DNA from: Pseudomonas sp. ML2-2023-3
GTDB taxonomy: Bacteria; Pseudomonadota; Gammaproteobacteria; Pseudomonadales; Pseudomonadaceae
Assembly: GCF_037055275.1 (NCBI RefSeq)
Contig: NZ_CP146343.1
Location: 3,196,501 to 3,260,500, forward strand
Direction: 5' to 3'
DNA length: 64,000 bases
This document shows, one piece after another, positions 9,229 through 18,617 of this stretch. The first letter of the stretch is position 1. Every line of letters begins with the position of its first letter. The translations under genes and the position numbers were made by a program. The notes below the pieces were generated by a model. It was given only the letters and a program-made list of their open reading frames with translations. It searched no databases and was not told where the DNA came from.

Positions 9229-10145
9229 GTGCCGTTGAAAAAGCGTTACCGACCCGCATGCCATTGCAGGCCCAGTCGCCCTGGCGTCGAGTGGCCGTCG
9301 AGTACATGAATTCGCCAACGGCAGTCGCGGGGCTTGTGGTGTTGGTGCTGATCGTCCTGGTGGCGATTCTAGCCCCGTGGATCGTGGTGCAAAATCCCTA
9401 CGACCTGATGCAGCTCAACGTGCTGGATGCGCGCCTGGCACCGGGAAGCACCAACATGGACAGTGGCTACACCTATTGGCTTGGCACCGATGGTCAAGGT
9501 CGCGACCTGGTCTCGGCAATCATGTATGGCCTGCGCATCAGTTTGTGGGTTGGTATCGGGTCGGCGTTGATCGCGGCGTTTATCGGCACGCTGCTGGGCC
9601 TGGTGTCGGCGTATGTCGGGGGCTGGGTAGACGTGTTGCTGATGCGCCTGGTGGACCTGTTGCTGTCGTTCCCGGTGATTCTCATGGCGCTGATGATCCT
9701 TGCGTGGCTGGGCAAGGGGGTCGGCAATGTGATGCTCACGTTGATCCTGCTGGAGTGGGCCTATTACGCCCGCACTGCACGCGGCCAGGCGTTGACCGAA
9801 AGTCGGCGCGAATACGTCTACGCCGCGCGGGGCCAGGGTATTGGTCCGTGGCGCATCGTCACCGGGCATATCCTGCCCAATTGCCTGCCGCCGCTGATTG
9901 TCATCGGCGCATTGCAGATCGCCCGGGCGATCACCCTGGAAGCGACGTTATCGTTTCTGGGCCTGGGTGTGCCTGTCACGGAGCCTTCCCTGGGCTTGCT
10001 GATCGCCAACGGCTTCCAGTACATGCTCAGCAACGAATACTGGATCAGCCTGTTTCCGGGGTTGGCGCTGTTGATCACCATCGTCGCGATCAATCTGGTC
10101 GGCGACCGGTTGCGTGATGTCCTGAACCCGAGGTTGCAGCGATGA
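9225..10145 (+). CDS. ABC importer permease, DppC/OppC type
   Basis: A 306-residue second membrane subunit with the DppC-type N-terminus (MNSPTAVAGLVVLVLIVLVAILAPWI), the GTDGQGRDLVSAIMYGLRISLWVG segment typical of this class and the EAA loop (EYVYAARGQGIGPWRIVTGHILPN). Start and stop overlap both neighbours by four bases. It forms the heterodimeric channel with the upstream subunit. Confidence 0.9.
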   Translation: MSAVEKALPTRMPLQAQSPWRRVAVEYMNSPTAVAGLVVLVLIVLVAILAPWIVVQNPYDLMQLNVLDARLAPGSTNMDSGYTYWLGTDGQGRDLVSAIMYGLRISLWVGIGSALIAAFIGTLLGLVSAYVGGWVDVLLMRLVDLLLSFPVILMALMILAWLGKGVGNVMLTLILLEWAYYARTARGQALTESRREYVYAARGQGIGPWRIVTGHILPNCLPPLIVIGALQIARAITLEATLSFLGLGVPVTEPSLGLLIANGFQYMLSNEYWISLFPGLALLITIVAINLVGDRLRDVLNPRLQR

Positions 10146-11155
10146 GCCTGCCTGAAATGTCGTTGTCGTCGCTGGCATTGGAACAGCCAACCCTGGATGT
10201 GCGTGGTCTCTGCACCTCGTTTTATACCCGGGCCGGGGTGCTTCCAGCGGTGCGCGACTTGTCGTTGCACGTGCAGCCAGGTCGAATTCTGGGGCTGGTG
10301 GGCGAGTCGGGATCCGGCAAATCAGTGACCGGTTTTTCCATTCTCGGGCTGGTGGATGAGCCTGGCCGCATCAGTGGCGGCCAGGTGTTGTTCAAGGGGC
10401 GCGACCTCACACAACTCTCGGTGTCCGAACTGCGCGCGTTGCAAGGCAACCGGATCGCGATGATTTTCCAGGACCCGATGATGACCCTCAATCCGGTGCT
10501 GCGGGTCGACACGCAAATGATCGAAGCGGTGCGTGCCCATCGCCCACTGAGCAAGCGCGACGCTAGGGAGCACGCCAGCCGCACGCTGGCGCTGATGGGC
10601 ATCGCCAGTCCTGAAGAACGCCTGCGGGCTTATCCCCACCAGTTGTCCGGTGGCATGCGCCAGCGGGTGGCGATCGCCATCGCACTGCTGCATTCGCCTG
10701 ACCTGATCATCGCGGATGAGCCGACCACGGCGCTGGACGTGACCATCCAGGCGCAGATCCTCAGTGAAATGCAAAAGCTGGTGCGCGAGCAGGGCACGTC
10801 GCTGATCTGGATCACCCATGACCTGTCGGTGGTGGCCGGGCTGGCCGATGACGTGGCCGTGATGTACGCCGGTCGTATCGTCGAACAGGGACCGGTCGCC
10901 GACGTGCTTGATCGTCCACAACACCCTTACACCCAGGGATTGATCGACAGTCTGCCCAGCCGTAACAAGCGTGGCCAGCGGCTGCGGCAGATTCCCGGCA
11001 TGGCGCCGGACCTGTTCTCGATGCCGCCTGGATGTGCCTTCGCCGAGCGCTGTACGCGGGCGTCCGCGGCCTGTGCACAGGAACCGGAACCTCGCGAGAT
11101 CGTACCGGGCCAGACCGTTCGTTGCTTTCACCCTGGAGCTGGCCATGCGCAGTGA
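10142..11155 (+). CDS. ABC importer ATPase, DppD/OppD type
   Basis: A 337-residue ATP-binding subunit: Walker A GESGSGKS (about residues 54-61), signature LSGGMRQRV, Walker [13 protein letters not shown] and switch histidine in WITHDLSVV. The C-terminal oligopeptide-transporter extension contains the cysteine pattern [14 protein letters not shown] typical of DppD-like proteins. It overlaps its partner ATPase gene by 11 bp. Confidence 0.92.
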   Translation: MSLPEMSLSSLALEQPTLDVRGLCTSFYTRAGVLPAVRDLSLHVQPGRILGLVGESGSGKSVTGFSILGLVDEPGRISGGQVLFKGRDLTQLSVSELRALQGNRIAMIFQDPMMTLNPVLRVDTQMIEAVRAHRPLSKRDAREHASRTLALMGIASPEERLRAYPHQLSGGMRQRVAIAIALLHSPDLIIADEPTTALDVTIQAQILSEMQKLVREQGTSLIWITHDLSVVAGLADDVAVMYAGRIVEQGPVADVLDRPQHPYTQGLIDSLPSRNKRGQRLRQIPGMAPDLFSMPPGCAFAERCTRASAACAQEPEPREIVPGQTVRCFHPGAGHAQ

Positions 11156-12158
11156 TCACGTCCCCCTGATAGAACTCAAGCAGGTCAGCAAGACATTTGG
11201 TACGCCCGTGGCTGAGCATTCAGTTCAACACCTGTTGCAACGTTTGCACCTGACTCGCCCCAGACCCGTCACCCATGCAGTCGATCGCGTTGACCTGCGC
11301 ATCAACCGCTCGGAAGTGGTGGGCCTGGTGGGTGAGTCCGGCTGTGGCAAATCAACCCTGGGGCGCATGGTGGCGGGGTTGCTGCCGGTGTCATCAGGTA
11401 CCGCGCTGGTGGACGGGAAATCCCTGGACAACCTGACGGCCGATGAGCGCGAGGCCGTTCGCATGAAGGTGCAGATGATCTTTCAGGACCCGTCATCGAG
11501 CCTCAATCCGCGTCTGCGGGTGGACCGGATCGTCGGCGAGGGCGCGTTGCTGCATGGCTTGACCGACAAGCAGGGTTTCGACGATTACGTCAGTGCGCAA
11601 CTGCAACGGGCCGGGCTCAGCCCGCAACTGCGCCAGCGCTATCCCCATCAGTTCAGTGGCGGCCAGCGCCAGCGTATCGGCATTGCCCGAGCACTGGCGG
11701 TACAGCCGCAACTGCTGGTGTGCGATGAGTCAGTGGCGGCGCTGGACGTGTCGATCCAGGCACAGATTCTCAATCTGTTCATGGACCTGCGCGACGAGCT
11801 GGGTCTGACCTATCTGTTTATCAGCCATGACCTGGGCGTCGTCGAGCACCTGTGCGACCGCGTCGTAGTGATGTACCTGGGGCGAGTGGTCGAGAGCGCT
11901 TCGGTGGATGACCTGTTTGCCCGCGCCAACCATCCCTACACCCAGGCCCTGTTGGCGCAGATTCCCCGTTTTGATGTCCGCAGTACCCGTTATGACGCGA
12001 TCAAAGGGGAAATCCCCAGCCCGCTGAACCCGCCCGCCGGGTGTCATTTCCATCCTCGCTGCCCGCACGCCACCGCGCGCTGCTTCAGCGAAGCTCCAGC
12101 ACTCAGGGAGGTTTCGCCGAACCACCTGAGCGCGTGTCACCTCAACGACCACTTTTGA
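11145..12158 (+). CDS. ABC importer ATPase, DppF/OppF type
   Basis: A 337-residue second ATPase: Walker A GESGCGKST, signature FSGGQRQRI, Walker B LLVCDESVAALD (Ser where DEP is usual), switch histidine in FISHDLGVVEH, and the C-terminal Cys motif CHFHPRCPHATARC. The frame is open well upstream, but ATG 11145 with GGAG before it and the match of [19 protein letters not shown] to the family start decide the start. It pairs with the preceding subunit to power the importer. Confidence 0.92.
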   Translation: MRSDHVPLIELKQVSKTFGTPVAEHSVQHLLQRLHLTRPRPVTHAVDRVDLRINRSEVVGLVGESGCGKSTLGRMVAGLLPVSSGTALVDGKSLDNLTADEREAVRMKVQMIFQDPSSSLNPRLRVDRIVGEGALLHGLTDKQGFDDYVSAQLQRAGLSPQLRQRYPHQFSGGQRQRIGIARALAVQPQLLVCDESVAALDVSIQAQILNLFMDLRDELGLTYLFISHDLGVVEHLCDRVVVMYLGRVVESASVDDLFARANHPYTQALLAQIPRFDVRSTRYDAIKGEIPSPLNPPAGCHFHPRCPHATARCFSEAPALREVSPNHLSACHLNDHF

Positions 12159-12178
12159 ACGAGCGCCAAGACGCTCGT
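12159..12178 (+). other. Intercistronic hairpin before the binding-protein gene
   Basis: A 7-bp inverted repeat (acgagcg at 12159-12165, cgctcgt at 12172-12178) lies between the ATPase stop and the binding-protein start. Such hairpins often protect the 3' end of upstream mRNA or separate expression levels within ABC operons; no T-run follows, so it is not a clear terminator. Confidence 0.35.
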
Positions 12179-12212
12179 CATGCTCATTGCCATTACGTGC
12201 AAGGAAATACCC

Positions 12213-13778
12213 ATGAAGCCACTTGTTCGTTCATTGTTAGCCTCGGCGCTTATCCTGGCGGCCGGTACTGCTGGTGCCCAGTCCCTGCGTATCGGTTACG
12301 CCGACCCTGTGTCGTCCCTCGATCCGCAATTGAATAATTACGCCGGTGACCGGTCGGTGGCGCTGCATGCCTTCGAGTCGCTGGTCAGTCGCCGCGACGA
12401 CAAAACCCTGCCGGGTTTGGCCAAGAGCTGGAAAGTCATTGATGACACCACCTGGGAATTCGTCTTGCGCGACGATGTGAAATGGCAGGACGGTACGCCT
12501 CTGACCGCCGATGATTTCGTGTTCTCGTTCGAGCGCGCCCGCAGTGTTCCTGGCAGCGTGGCGTCGTATGCCGGGGCGACACGCACAGTGGCATCGGTCA
12601 CGGCAAAAGACGCTCACACGTTGATCATCACGACCCGCACGCCGAACGCGAATCTGCTGCCGGACGTGGACTCGATCTATATCGTCAGCCGTCACGCTGG
12701 CGCCACTGCAAGCAGCGCCGATTACAACTCGGGCAAGGCGATGGTGGGTGTGGGGCCTTACCGCTTCGTCTCCTACGTGCCGGGTGACCGGACGATTTTC
12801 GAGCGCAACGACGCGTACTGGGGCGCCAGACCGACCTGGGACAAGGTCGATTACCGCTTTATCGCCAACGCTGCCAACCGCACGGCAGCATTGCTTGCTG
12901 GTGACGTGGATGTGATTGACAAGGTTTCGCCGACGGATGTCGAGCGCCTGCGCAAAACACCGAGCGTCAGTGTCTATGCCTATCCGGGCTTGCGTGCGCT
13001 GATCATCCAGCCCAGCTTTCGCGAAGGCCCCAACCCGTTCATTCGTGACAACGCAGGCCAGCCGCTGGCTGAAAACCCGCTGCGTGATGTGCGGGTGCGC
13101 AAGGCGCTGTCACTGGCTATCAACCGCCAGGCCATCAATGACCGGATCATGCAGGGCACCGTCACCGAGGCCAACCAATGGATGCCCGCCAACACCTTCG
13201 GCTACAACCCGGACGTGAAAAACATTCCATACGACCCCGCACAGGCCAAGGAACTGTTGGCGCAGGCAGGCTTCCCACAAGGCTTTCAATTAACCGTCCA
13301 TGTTCCGGGTGATCGCTATCCGCAGGCACCGGAAACGATGCAGGCGGTGGCACAGTTCTGGTCGCGGATCGGGGTCAAGGTCCAGCTCGAAGTATTGCCG
13401 TGGGCCGTGTATGCCGGTAAAGCCAACAAGAATGAACTGGCGATCAGTGTGATTGCCTGGGGTAACGGTACGGGCGAAGCGGCGTATGCACTGACCAACA
13501 TCCTGACCACGGTAGACAGCAACAAAGGGCAGGGCGCCTCCAACTGGGGTCACTACAGCAATGCGCGGGTGGACAAGGCGCTGCTGGATTCGACCGCCGA
13601 GTTTGATGAAGGCAAGCGCCGCAAGATCCTTCAGGACTCGGTCCAGGTGGTCAGTGACGACGTCGGCATCATCCCGCTGTTCCACTACCAGAACATCTGG
13701 GCGGCCCGCAAAGGCTTGAAAGTCGAGCCGCTGGTCAGCGACCGCACGGCGGCGACCATGGTGACCGAACAACCTTGA
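12213..13778 (+). CDS. ABC importer substrate-binding protein (SBP_bac_5 family)
   Basis: A 521-residue periplasmic solute-binding protein of the DppA/OppA/NikA family. A Sec signal peptide is visible (MKPLVRSLLASALILAAGTAGA, cleavage near Gln24), followed by the family motifs PGLAKSWKV and DVKWQDGTPLTADDFVFSFERA. ATG 12213 with AAGGAA upstream is preferred to the earlier in-frame start, which would bury the signal peptide. It serves the four transporter subunits immediately upstream. Together with the two CMD/AhpD-like genes downstream it resembles conserved importer clusters of unassigned substrate. Confidence 0.9.
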   Translation: MKPLVRSLLASALILAAGTAGAQSLRIGYADPVSSLDPQLNNYAGDRSVALHAFESLVSRRDDKTLPGLAKSWKVIDDTTWEFVLRDDVKWQDGTPLTADDFVFSFERARSVPGSVASYAGATRTVASVTAKDAHTLIITTRTPNANLLPDVDSIYIVSRHAGATASSADYNSGKAMVGVGPYRFVSYVPGDRTIFERNDAYWGARPTWDKVDYRFIANAANRTAALLAGDVDVIDKVSPTDVERLRKTPSVSVYAYPGLRALIIQPSFREGPNPFIRDNAGQPLAENPLRDVRVRKALSLAINRQAINDRIMQGTVTEANQWMPANTFGYNPDVKNIPYDPAQAKELLAQAGFPQGFQLTVHVPGDRYPQAPETMQAVAQFWSRIGVKVQLEVLPWAVYAGKANKNELAISVIAWGNGTGEAAYALTNILTTVDSNKGQGASNWGHYSNARVDKALLDSTAEFDEGKRRKILQDSVQVVSDDVGIIPLFHYQNIWAARKGLKVEPLVSDRTAATMVTEQP

Positions 13779-13785
13779 ACCGTTT

Positions 13786-13815
13786 TGCGCCGGAGCCTCA
13801 AGGGCTCTGCGCGCA
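13786..13815 (+). other. Weak intercistronic hairpin
   Basis: The gap holds ttgcgc-cggagcc-tcaa-gggctct-gcgcgcaa, which can fold into an imperfect stem with a 4-nt loop. It sits just after the binding-protein stop and lacks a T-run, so a role in mRNA stability is more likely than termination. Low confidence. Confidence 0.3.
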
Positions 13816-13846
13816 ACGCTCGCCCCATAGCCTTGAAGGACGTGTC

Positions 13847-14371
13847 ATGACCTCAACCGTTGAACCCGCTGCAGATTTGCTCGACAGCCTGCTGCACATC
13901 CAGCCCGGAACCCATCTGCACGCCGTACGCCATGCCCGGGGCAAGGTCGCCTCGGCGACACAGGGCAGCCACGATGTGTTTTTTGATCCGGCACTTGAAA
14001 ACAACCTGACACTGACCGAGCGCCTGTGGGTGGCTTACTACGCCGCGCGCCTGACACCCCACGGGACGTTGACCGCACACTACCTTGAGCAGTTGCACGT
14101 GCTGGGCGCGGATAACACCGTGCAGGCGGCCATCGATTCGGGGGCTATTGAAGCACTCGGCGATGCGCGCCTGCGGGGAATTTTGCGCTTCACCCAAACC
14201 TTGATCGAGTCTCCGGTGCACGGTGATCAGGCGGCCTTGCAAGCGCTTCAACAGGAAGGCCTGGGCACTGCCGAAATCGTCGTGCTGGCGCAACTGATTG
14301 CCTTCATGTCCTATCAGGTACGTCTGGCCGCCGGGCTCGACGCGTTACTGTCAGCGGGAGCCGCCAGATGA
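13847..14371 (+). CDS. CMD-domain protein (Avi_7170-type)
   Basis: A 174-residue carboxymuconolactone-decarboxylase/AhpD-fold protein (TLTERLWVAYYAARLT followed by a helical core). It lacks an obvious CxxC pair, unlike its neighbour. ATG 13847 with GAAGGA upstream is chosen. It overlaps the next gene by four bases. Paired proteins of this sort occur beside peptide-type ABC importers and flavin enzymes in other bacteria; their reaction is not established. Confidence 0.75.
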   Translation: MTSTVEPAADLLDSLLHIQPGTHLHAVRHARGKVASATQGSHDVFFDPALENNLTLTERLWVAYYAARLTPHGTLTAHYLEQLHVLGADNTVQAAIDSGAIEALGDARLRGILRFTQTLIESPVHGDQAALQALQQEGLGTAEIVVLAQLIAFMSYQVRLAAGLDALLSAGAAR

Positions 14372-14955
14372 GCGACCTTATTCGCAGCCACGGATTCACC
14401 AACGAAACACTGGGATGGAAAGCCTGGCTACCCACTGTCGACTTGAGCAGCGCCACGGACGAGCAAGTGGCCGTGTTGCAAGAGAGCCATCCCCAGGCCC
14501 TGACATCGGACTACTACCTGACACTGGCCCATCACCCCGAGGTCCTTCGCCAGCGTTCCCAGGCATTCAACGCCATCATGTATGCACCGGGCGGTTTGTC
14601 CCGTGCCGAACGTGAACTGGCGAGCACCGTCGTGTCGCGGGTCAATCGATGCGTGTACTGCGCCTCGGTGCATGCTCAGCGGTTCGAGCAACTGGCCAAG
14701 CGCAACGACGTGATCAGCGAGGTGTTTGCCGACCCTGCAACGGCGGGTACGACAGACAGGGAAAAGGCGATTGTGCACTTCGCCATTGACCTGACCCTGG
14801 AGCCATCTTCGCTCAGCGCCCGTCACATCCAAACGCTTCGCGACCAAGGGCTGGACGACGCACAGGTGTTGGACCTGATCCACGCGATCTCGATTTTCGC
14901 CTGGGCCAATCGACTGATGTTGAACCTGGGTGAGCCGGTGTTTAGCGCGCCTTAG
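14368..14955 (+). CDS. AhpD-like alkylhydroperoxidase-domain protein (Avi_7169-type)
   Basis: A 195-residue CMD/AhpD-fold protein with the redox motif CVYCASVH (about residues 92-99), which supplies the two cysteines and the proton-relay histidine in AhpD-type enzymes. It closes the seven-gene operon that starts at 6797 and overlaps the preceding CMD gene. It may act as a thiol peroxidase protecting the flavin monooxygenase reaction, or have a decarboxylase-like role; this is inference. Confidence 0.8.
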   Translation: MSDLIRSHGFTNETLGWKAWLPTVDLSSATDEQVAVLQESHPQALTSDYYLTLAHHPEVLRQRSQAFNAIMYAPGGLSRAERELASTVVSRVNRCVYCASVHAQRFEQLAKRNDVISEVFADPATAGTTDREKAIVHFAIDLTLEPSSLSARHIQTLRDQGLDDAQVLDLIHAISIFAWANRLMLNLGEPVFSAP

Positions 14956-15284
14956 TGCTTGAGCATTGCCACAAACCCATGGGCTGACTCTTCAAGGGCA
15001 GTCTGGCAAAGCCATAAAAAATCCCGCTTAATGACAGCAATGTTGTTCACATAAGCGATTTATGCCTCTGTGGGAGCGGGCTTGCTCGCGATGGTCGTTA
15101 ACGATGACGCGTATTGACTGAGTCAATGCGGCGCTCTGAAAACCATCGCGAGCAAGCCCGCTCCCACACTTGAGCAGCCTTGCGCTTAATGACAGGCGGG
15201 TTTACAGAAAATTAACGTGACCTCATATTCTTCCGCACAGAAGCATGTGGGGATCGATTTTCCATTGTTGAGTACTTCGTCAGC
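14956..15284. other. Non-coding gap with REP pair
   Basis: The 329-bp gap between the AhpD-like gene and the LysR gene holds a REP palindrome pair at 15069-15168. I see no other gene or clear terminator. Confidence 0.6.
15069..15168. repeat. REP pair (BIME) forming a 26-bp-arm hairpin
   Basis: Arms 15069-15094 (tgtgggagcgggcttgctcgcgatgg) and 15143-15168 are exact reverse complements separated by 48 bp. This is the common Pseudomonas REP. Its right arm carries aagcccgctcccac, one base away from the 14-nt site used by the IS110 elements in this window. Confidence 0.9.
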
Positions 15285-16163
15285 GTGAACTGGGATGATC
15301 TGAAAGTCTTTATCTTCGTCGCCAAGTCGAACAACGTGACCGAGGCTGCACACTCGCTCAATGTTTCGGCATCGACGGTGTCGCGCAAGATCGCCGCACT
15401 TGAAGATTCGCTCAGTACCGTGTTGTTCTTGAAAAAGACCAACGGCTACTTCCTGACGCAAGCTGGCAGGGCACTGCTTCCACTGGCGCTAGAGACGCAG
15501 GAGCGTTTCAAGCTCATTGAGCGACAGATGTCGCAGCCAGGCAATCGAATGGCTGGGCAGGTGCTTATCGATTGCCCGGAGCTGATGGGCACGCACCTGA
15601 TCATTCCCGGGCTGGCGGATTTTCGGGATCAATACCCCGGTATCAGCTTCGACTTCGTCAACACGGCGGTGTCTTCAAAACTCACGCAAAGCCACAGCGA
15701 CATCATTGTCCGATTGCGCAGACCTGAAAACGGCAACTTCACCATGCGCCGGGTCGGGACCCTGATGCAGGGTCTTTTTTGTTCTGAAGGTTATGCCGCT
15801 GCCAACAGACTGCCCGAAACGCCTGAAGACTTGAAACACCATCACTTGATTGGCTGGACTGAGGACATGGCCTATATGCCGCTCGCGCAATGGCTCAAGG
15901 AGGTGAGCCGCGACCAGACGCTCTGGATGCGCGCGCCCAACCTCACTGCCCAGCTCAAGGCTGTGGAAGCGGGTCTTGGCATTGCCGTGCTGCCGACCTA
16001 TGTGGCACACCAGTCAGGCCTGCGCCAGGTCCTGGCCGATCGCCCTCTGCACAGCTCCGATATCTGGCTTCTGCGCAATCAGGCTACGCAAGGCATAGGC
16101 CGCGTCGATCAAGTGGTGGATTATCTGATTGAGCTATTGCACAGCAAAACGGCTGCCATTTAG
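15285..16163 (+). CDS. LysR-family transcriptional regulator
   Basis: A 292-residue LysR regulator starting at GTG 15285 (MNWDDLKVFIFVAKSNNVTEAAHSLNVSASTVSRKIAALE as HTH) with a substrate-binding-like domain (VLIDCPELMGTHLIIPGLADF). The neighbour at 16198 is convergent, so no divergent target is apparent. Upstream is only the REP pair. Targets unknown. Confidence 0.85.
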   Translation: MNWDDLKVFIFVAKSNNVTEAAHSLNVSASTVSRKIAALEDSLSTVLFLKKTNGYFLTQAGRALLPLALETQERFKLIERQMSQPGNRMAGQVLIDCPELMGTHLIIPGLADFRDQYPGISFDFVNTAVSSKLTQSHSDIIVRLRRPENGNFTMRRVGTLMQGLFCSEGYAAANRLPETPEDLKHHHLIGWTEDMAYMPLAQWLKEVSRDQTLWMRAPNLTAQLKAVEAGLGIAVLPTYVAHQSGLRQVLADRPLHSSDIWLLRNQATQGIGRVDQVVDYLIELLHSKTAAI

Positions 16164-16197
16164 TAGCAACCTCTGGCCGCGGGGGCATGGAGACGGC

Positions 16198-16818
16198 TTA
16201 AAACGACACCGTGCGCAGGAAAATCCAGAACGCTACCGCGATCAGCATCAGCCCAAACACCACGTTCTGGAACACCAGCAGCCTGGGCCGCGCCTGGATC
16301 AGTTTCTGCACGGTCGACCCCATCGATACCCAGATGACGTGCGAGCAGAAATTCAGCGAAATCAGGGCCGCACTCAAGATCAACACGACGCTGCTGCTTG
16401 TCTCACCAGAAGGCGTGAAGGTGGAAAACATCACCAGCAACATCACGATTCCTTGCACATTGCCCAACTGCACGACGATGCCATCTCGAAACTGCAAGTG
16501 TATGGGGTTGTCGCCGGGTGCCTTCAGCGGGCGACCCAGCAGCCGCACCCCGAGCCACAGAATATAAAGGCTGCCCAGCACCTGCAGTACCCAGACCAGC
16601 CTCGGGTTGTTGATCAGCGTGTGGTAAAGGCCTAGCCCGACCAGCATCGCCAGCAGGAAATACGTGATGTCCAGGCCTGCGATAAACCGGACTGAACGCC
16701 GTACACCGCTCTGTGCACCGGAGGTTGCAACCATCAAGTTGCCAGGACCTGCACTCAGGGTCAGCGGGGCCATGGTCGACAGCCAAAGCAGCCAGTTGAT
16801 GCTTAAAATTTCTTGCAC
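16198..16818 (-). CDS. LysE/RhtB-family amino-acid exporter
   Basis: A 206-residue inner-membrane protein with about six hydrophobic segments and the family's N-terminal pattern (WLSTMAPLTLSAGPGNLMVATSGAQSG). Proteins of this family export amino acids or analogues. Length is usual. The substrate is unknown; the convergent LysR gene is not in the usual divergent position for its regulator. Confidence 0.88.
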   Translation of the reverse strand: MQEILSINWLLWLSTMAPLTLSAGPGNLMVATSGAQSGVRRSVRFIAGLDITYFLLAMLVGLGLYHTLINNPRLVWVLQVLGSLYILWLGVRLLGRPLKAPGDNPIHLQFRDGIVVQLGNVQGIVMLLVMFSTFTPSGETSSSVVLILSAALISLNFCSHVIWVSMGSTVQKLIQARPRLLVFQNVVFGLMLIAVAFWIFLRTVSF

Positions 16819-17073
16819 GCTCTAATCCTCGATCACGGCATGGACTTAACTCCCTCAAGTCTAATTTGCGCTCACTTGGAACGTTATCGCCAAGCATGCA
16901 AAACGGTCTTCCATAAATGGGGCAAGCCCCTGAATTCTGGATGTGGCGAGCTGGTTTGAAACCATTGCCGAGAACGTGACGGGCGGTCTTCATAAAAGTG
17001 GAACTCCCACCCACGACCGCCAGTCAATTTTTATGTCCAGACAGGACACCTATTTCTAACCGGGAGAAACTCC

Positions 17074-17253
17074 ATGAGTGGCACTTCAGACAAAATCAAA
17101 GGCCTGGCCAACGAAGCAATCGGTAATGTGAAGCAAGGTGTGGGCAAGGCTACAGGAAGTGAGAAACTGCAGGTCGAAGGGAAGATCCAGGAAAAGAAAG
17201 GTGAAGCCCAGCAAGTGGTTGGCAAGGTCAAAGACGCCGTAGACAAGAAGTAG
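17074..17253 (+). CDS. CsbD-like stress protein
   Basis: A 59-residue hydrophilic protein (MSGTSDKIKGLANEAIGNVK..., ending KVKDAVDKK) with the Lys/Gly/Glu-rich helical repeats of the CsbD family, proteins induced under general stress in many bacteria. GGGAG lies about seven bases before ATG 17074. It stands alone, followed by a hairpin at 17272-17314. Biochemical role is unknown for the family. Confidence 0.92.
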   Translation: MSGTSDKIKGLANEAIGNVKQGVGKATGSEKLQVEGKIQEKKGEAQQVVGKVKDAVDKK

Positions 17254-17271
17254 CTTTAGGCAACGTTCATT

Positions 17272-17314
17272 TTTGGGGGCACGCCGTTTTTTAAGTGGCA
17301 GACGTGCCCCCAAA
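17272..17314 (+). terminator. Hairpin after csbD-like gene
   Basis: A perfect 12-bp repeat (tttgggggcacg 17272-17283, cgtgcccccaaa 17303-17314) with a 19-nt loop starts 19 bp after the CsbD-like stop. It could end that transcript, but there is no T-run after it. The second arm runs straight into the repeated element gcccccaaatatgccccc. Confidence 0.4.
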
Positions 17315-17425
17315 TATGCCCCCGGAGTGGGGGAATCCAGCAGAATTCTACGGATGGCAGTGGATCAAAAAGAGCCTTTTAAACCCTCTGAAACAGGCAT
17401 TCCAGAGCGGTTCCAGAGGGATCTG

Positions 17426-18340
17426 TCAAAGACTGTCCGGATCCCCAAAAAACATCTGTATCCGTGACCGCAACCAGCGCTCGCCAGGGTCGTTGTCCTG
17501 GGCGCCGCGCCAGGCCATGTGAAGTTCAAAGCTTTGCACGTCCAGTGGCGGGTCTTCGGCCCGCACGCCGCCTGCTGCCGTCAGGGCTTCGGCGGTGTAA
17601 TCGGGGACGGTGGCGATGATGTCGGTGCCCGCCAGCAGGGTGCTCAGGCCATTGAACTGGGGAACGGCCAGGACCACGTGGCGCTTGCGGCCCATTTTTT
17701 CCAGTTCGGTATCGATAAATCCGCTCAAGTCTCCGGCGAATGACACCAGGGCATGGGGGCGCTCACAGAAGTCGTCCAGGCTCAGTGCACCGGGCATGGT
17801 GTCGGCCCGAAGCAGTTTGGGGCGGCTGCGTCGCAATACCTTGCGCTTGGCGTTGGCCGGCAGGTCGCTGGTGTAGCTGACGCCCACTGATATTTCGCCA
17901 GAGGCCAGCAGGGGCGGCATCAGGATGTAGTTGACGCGCCGTACCACCAAGACGATGCCCGGTGCTTCTGCGCGCAAACGCTTGAGCAACAGGGGCAGCA
18001 GGGCAAACTCGACATCGTCCGACAAGCCGATGCGAAACACCGAGGTGCTGGTTGCCGGGTTGAACTCTGAAGCTCTGCTCACCGCCGTGGAAATCGAGTC
18101 CAGGGCCGGGGACAGCAAGGCGAAGATCTCGATCGCCCGGGCGGTGGGCTCCATGCTGCGACCGGTACGCACGAACAGCGGGTCATCGAACAAGTTGCGC
18201 AGGCGTGAAAGGGCCGCGCTGATGGCCGGCTGGCCCAGAAAAAGTTTCTCGGCTGCGCGGGTCACACTGCGTTCATGCATCAAGGTTTCAAAGACGATCA
18301 GCAAATTCAGATCGACGCGACGCAAGTCGTTACGGTTCAT
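17426..18340 (-). CDS. LysR-family regulator (NodD-like branch)
   Basis: A 304-residue LysR regulator with the N-terminal pattern of the NodD/LeuO-like branch: RRVDLNLLIVFETLMHERSVTRAAEKLFLGQPAISAALSRLR. ATG 18340 is preferred to the TTG eight codons upstream. It is divergent from an MDR oxidoreductase gene (18618) with a 277-bp gap, so it most likely controls that gene. Effector unknown. Confidence 0.86.
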   Translation of the reverse strand: MNRNDLRRVDLNLLIVFETLMHERSVTRAAEKLFLGQPAISAALSRLRNLFDDPLFVRTGRSMEPTARAIEIFALLSPALDSISTAVSRASEFNPATSTSVFRIGLSDDVEFALLPLLLKRLRAEAPGIVLVVRRVNYILMPPLLASGEISVGVSYTSDLPANAKRKVLRRSRPKLLRADTMPGALSLDDFCERPHALVSFAGDLSGFIDTELEKMGRKRHVVLAVPQFNGLSTLLAGTDIIATVPDYTAEALTAAGGVRAEDPPLDVQSFELHMAWRGAQDNDPGERWLRSRIQMFFGDPDSL

Positions 18341-18617
18341 GAGGCAGGCTTCGCAGGGGTTCAACAGGTAGTGAGGTAACGGATCTTACTGGCAAAATTG
18401 TTTTTTCGTCACTCCGTAGATTTTGTTCCTGGCGGATGGGCGGGTGTTTTCTTGGGGATTTACGGCGGTTTTGCTGGGCTTGCAGGGCTTGTATCCATTT
18501 TGAATCTGTCTGCGGATCAATGTCAGGCATGTCGACTATTAATGCTGTCTGTTAGTCTTGCGCACAAAGCCCGGATAAAGTCCCGTGGTATTAGCGATTA
18601 ATTAGGCGAGGTTTGTA

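Noticed and set aside
17295..17522. 75-residue open frame after the csbD-like gene
   Set aside because: It has no ribosome site, ends inside the opposite LysR gene and shows no clear family; treated as non-coding debris.
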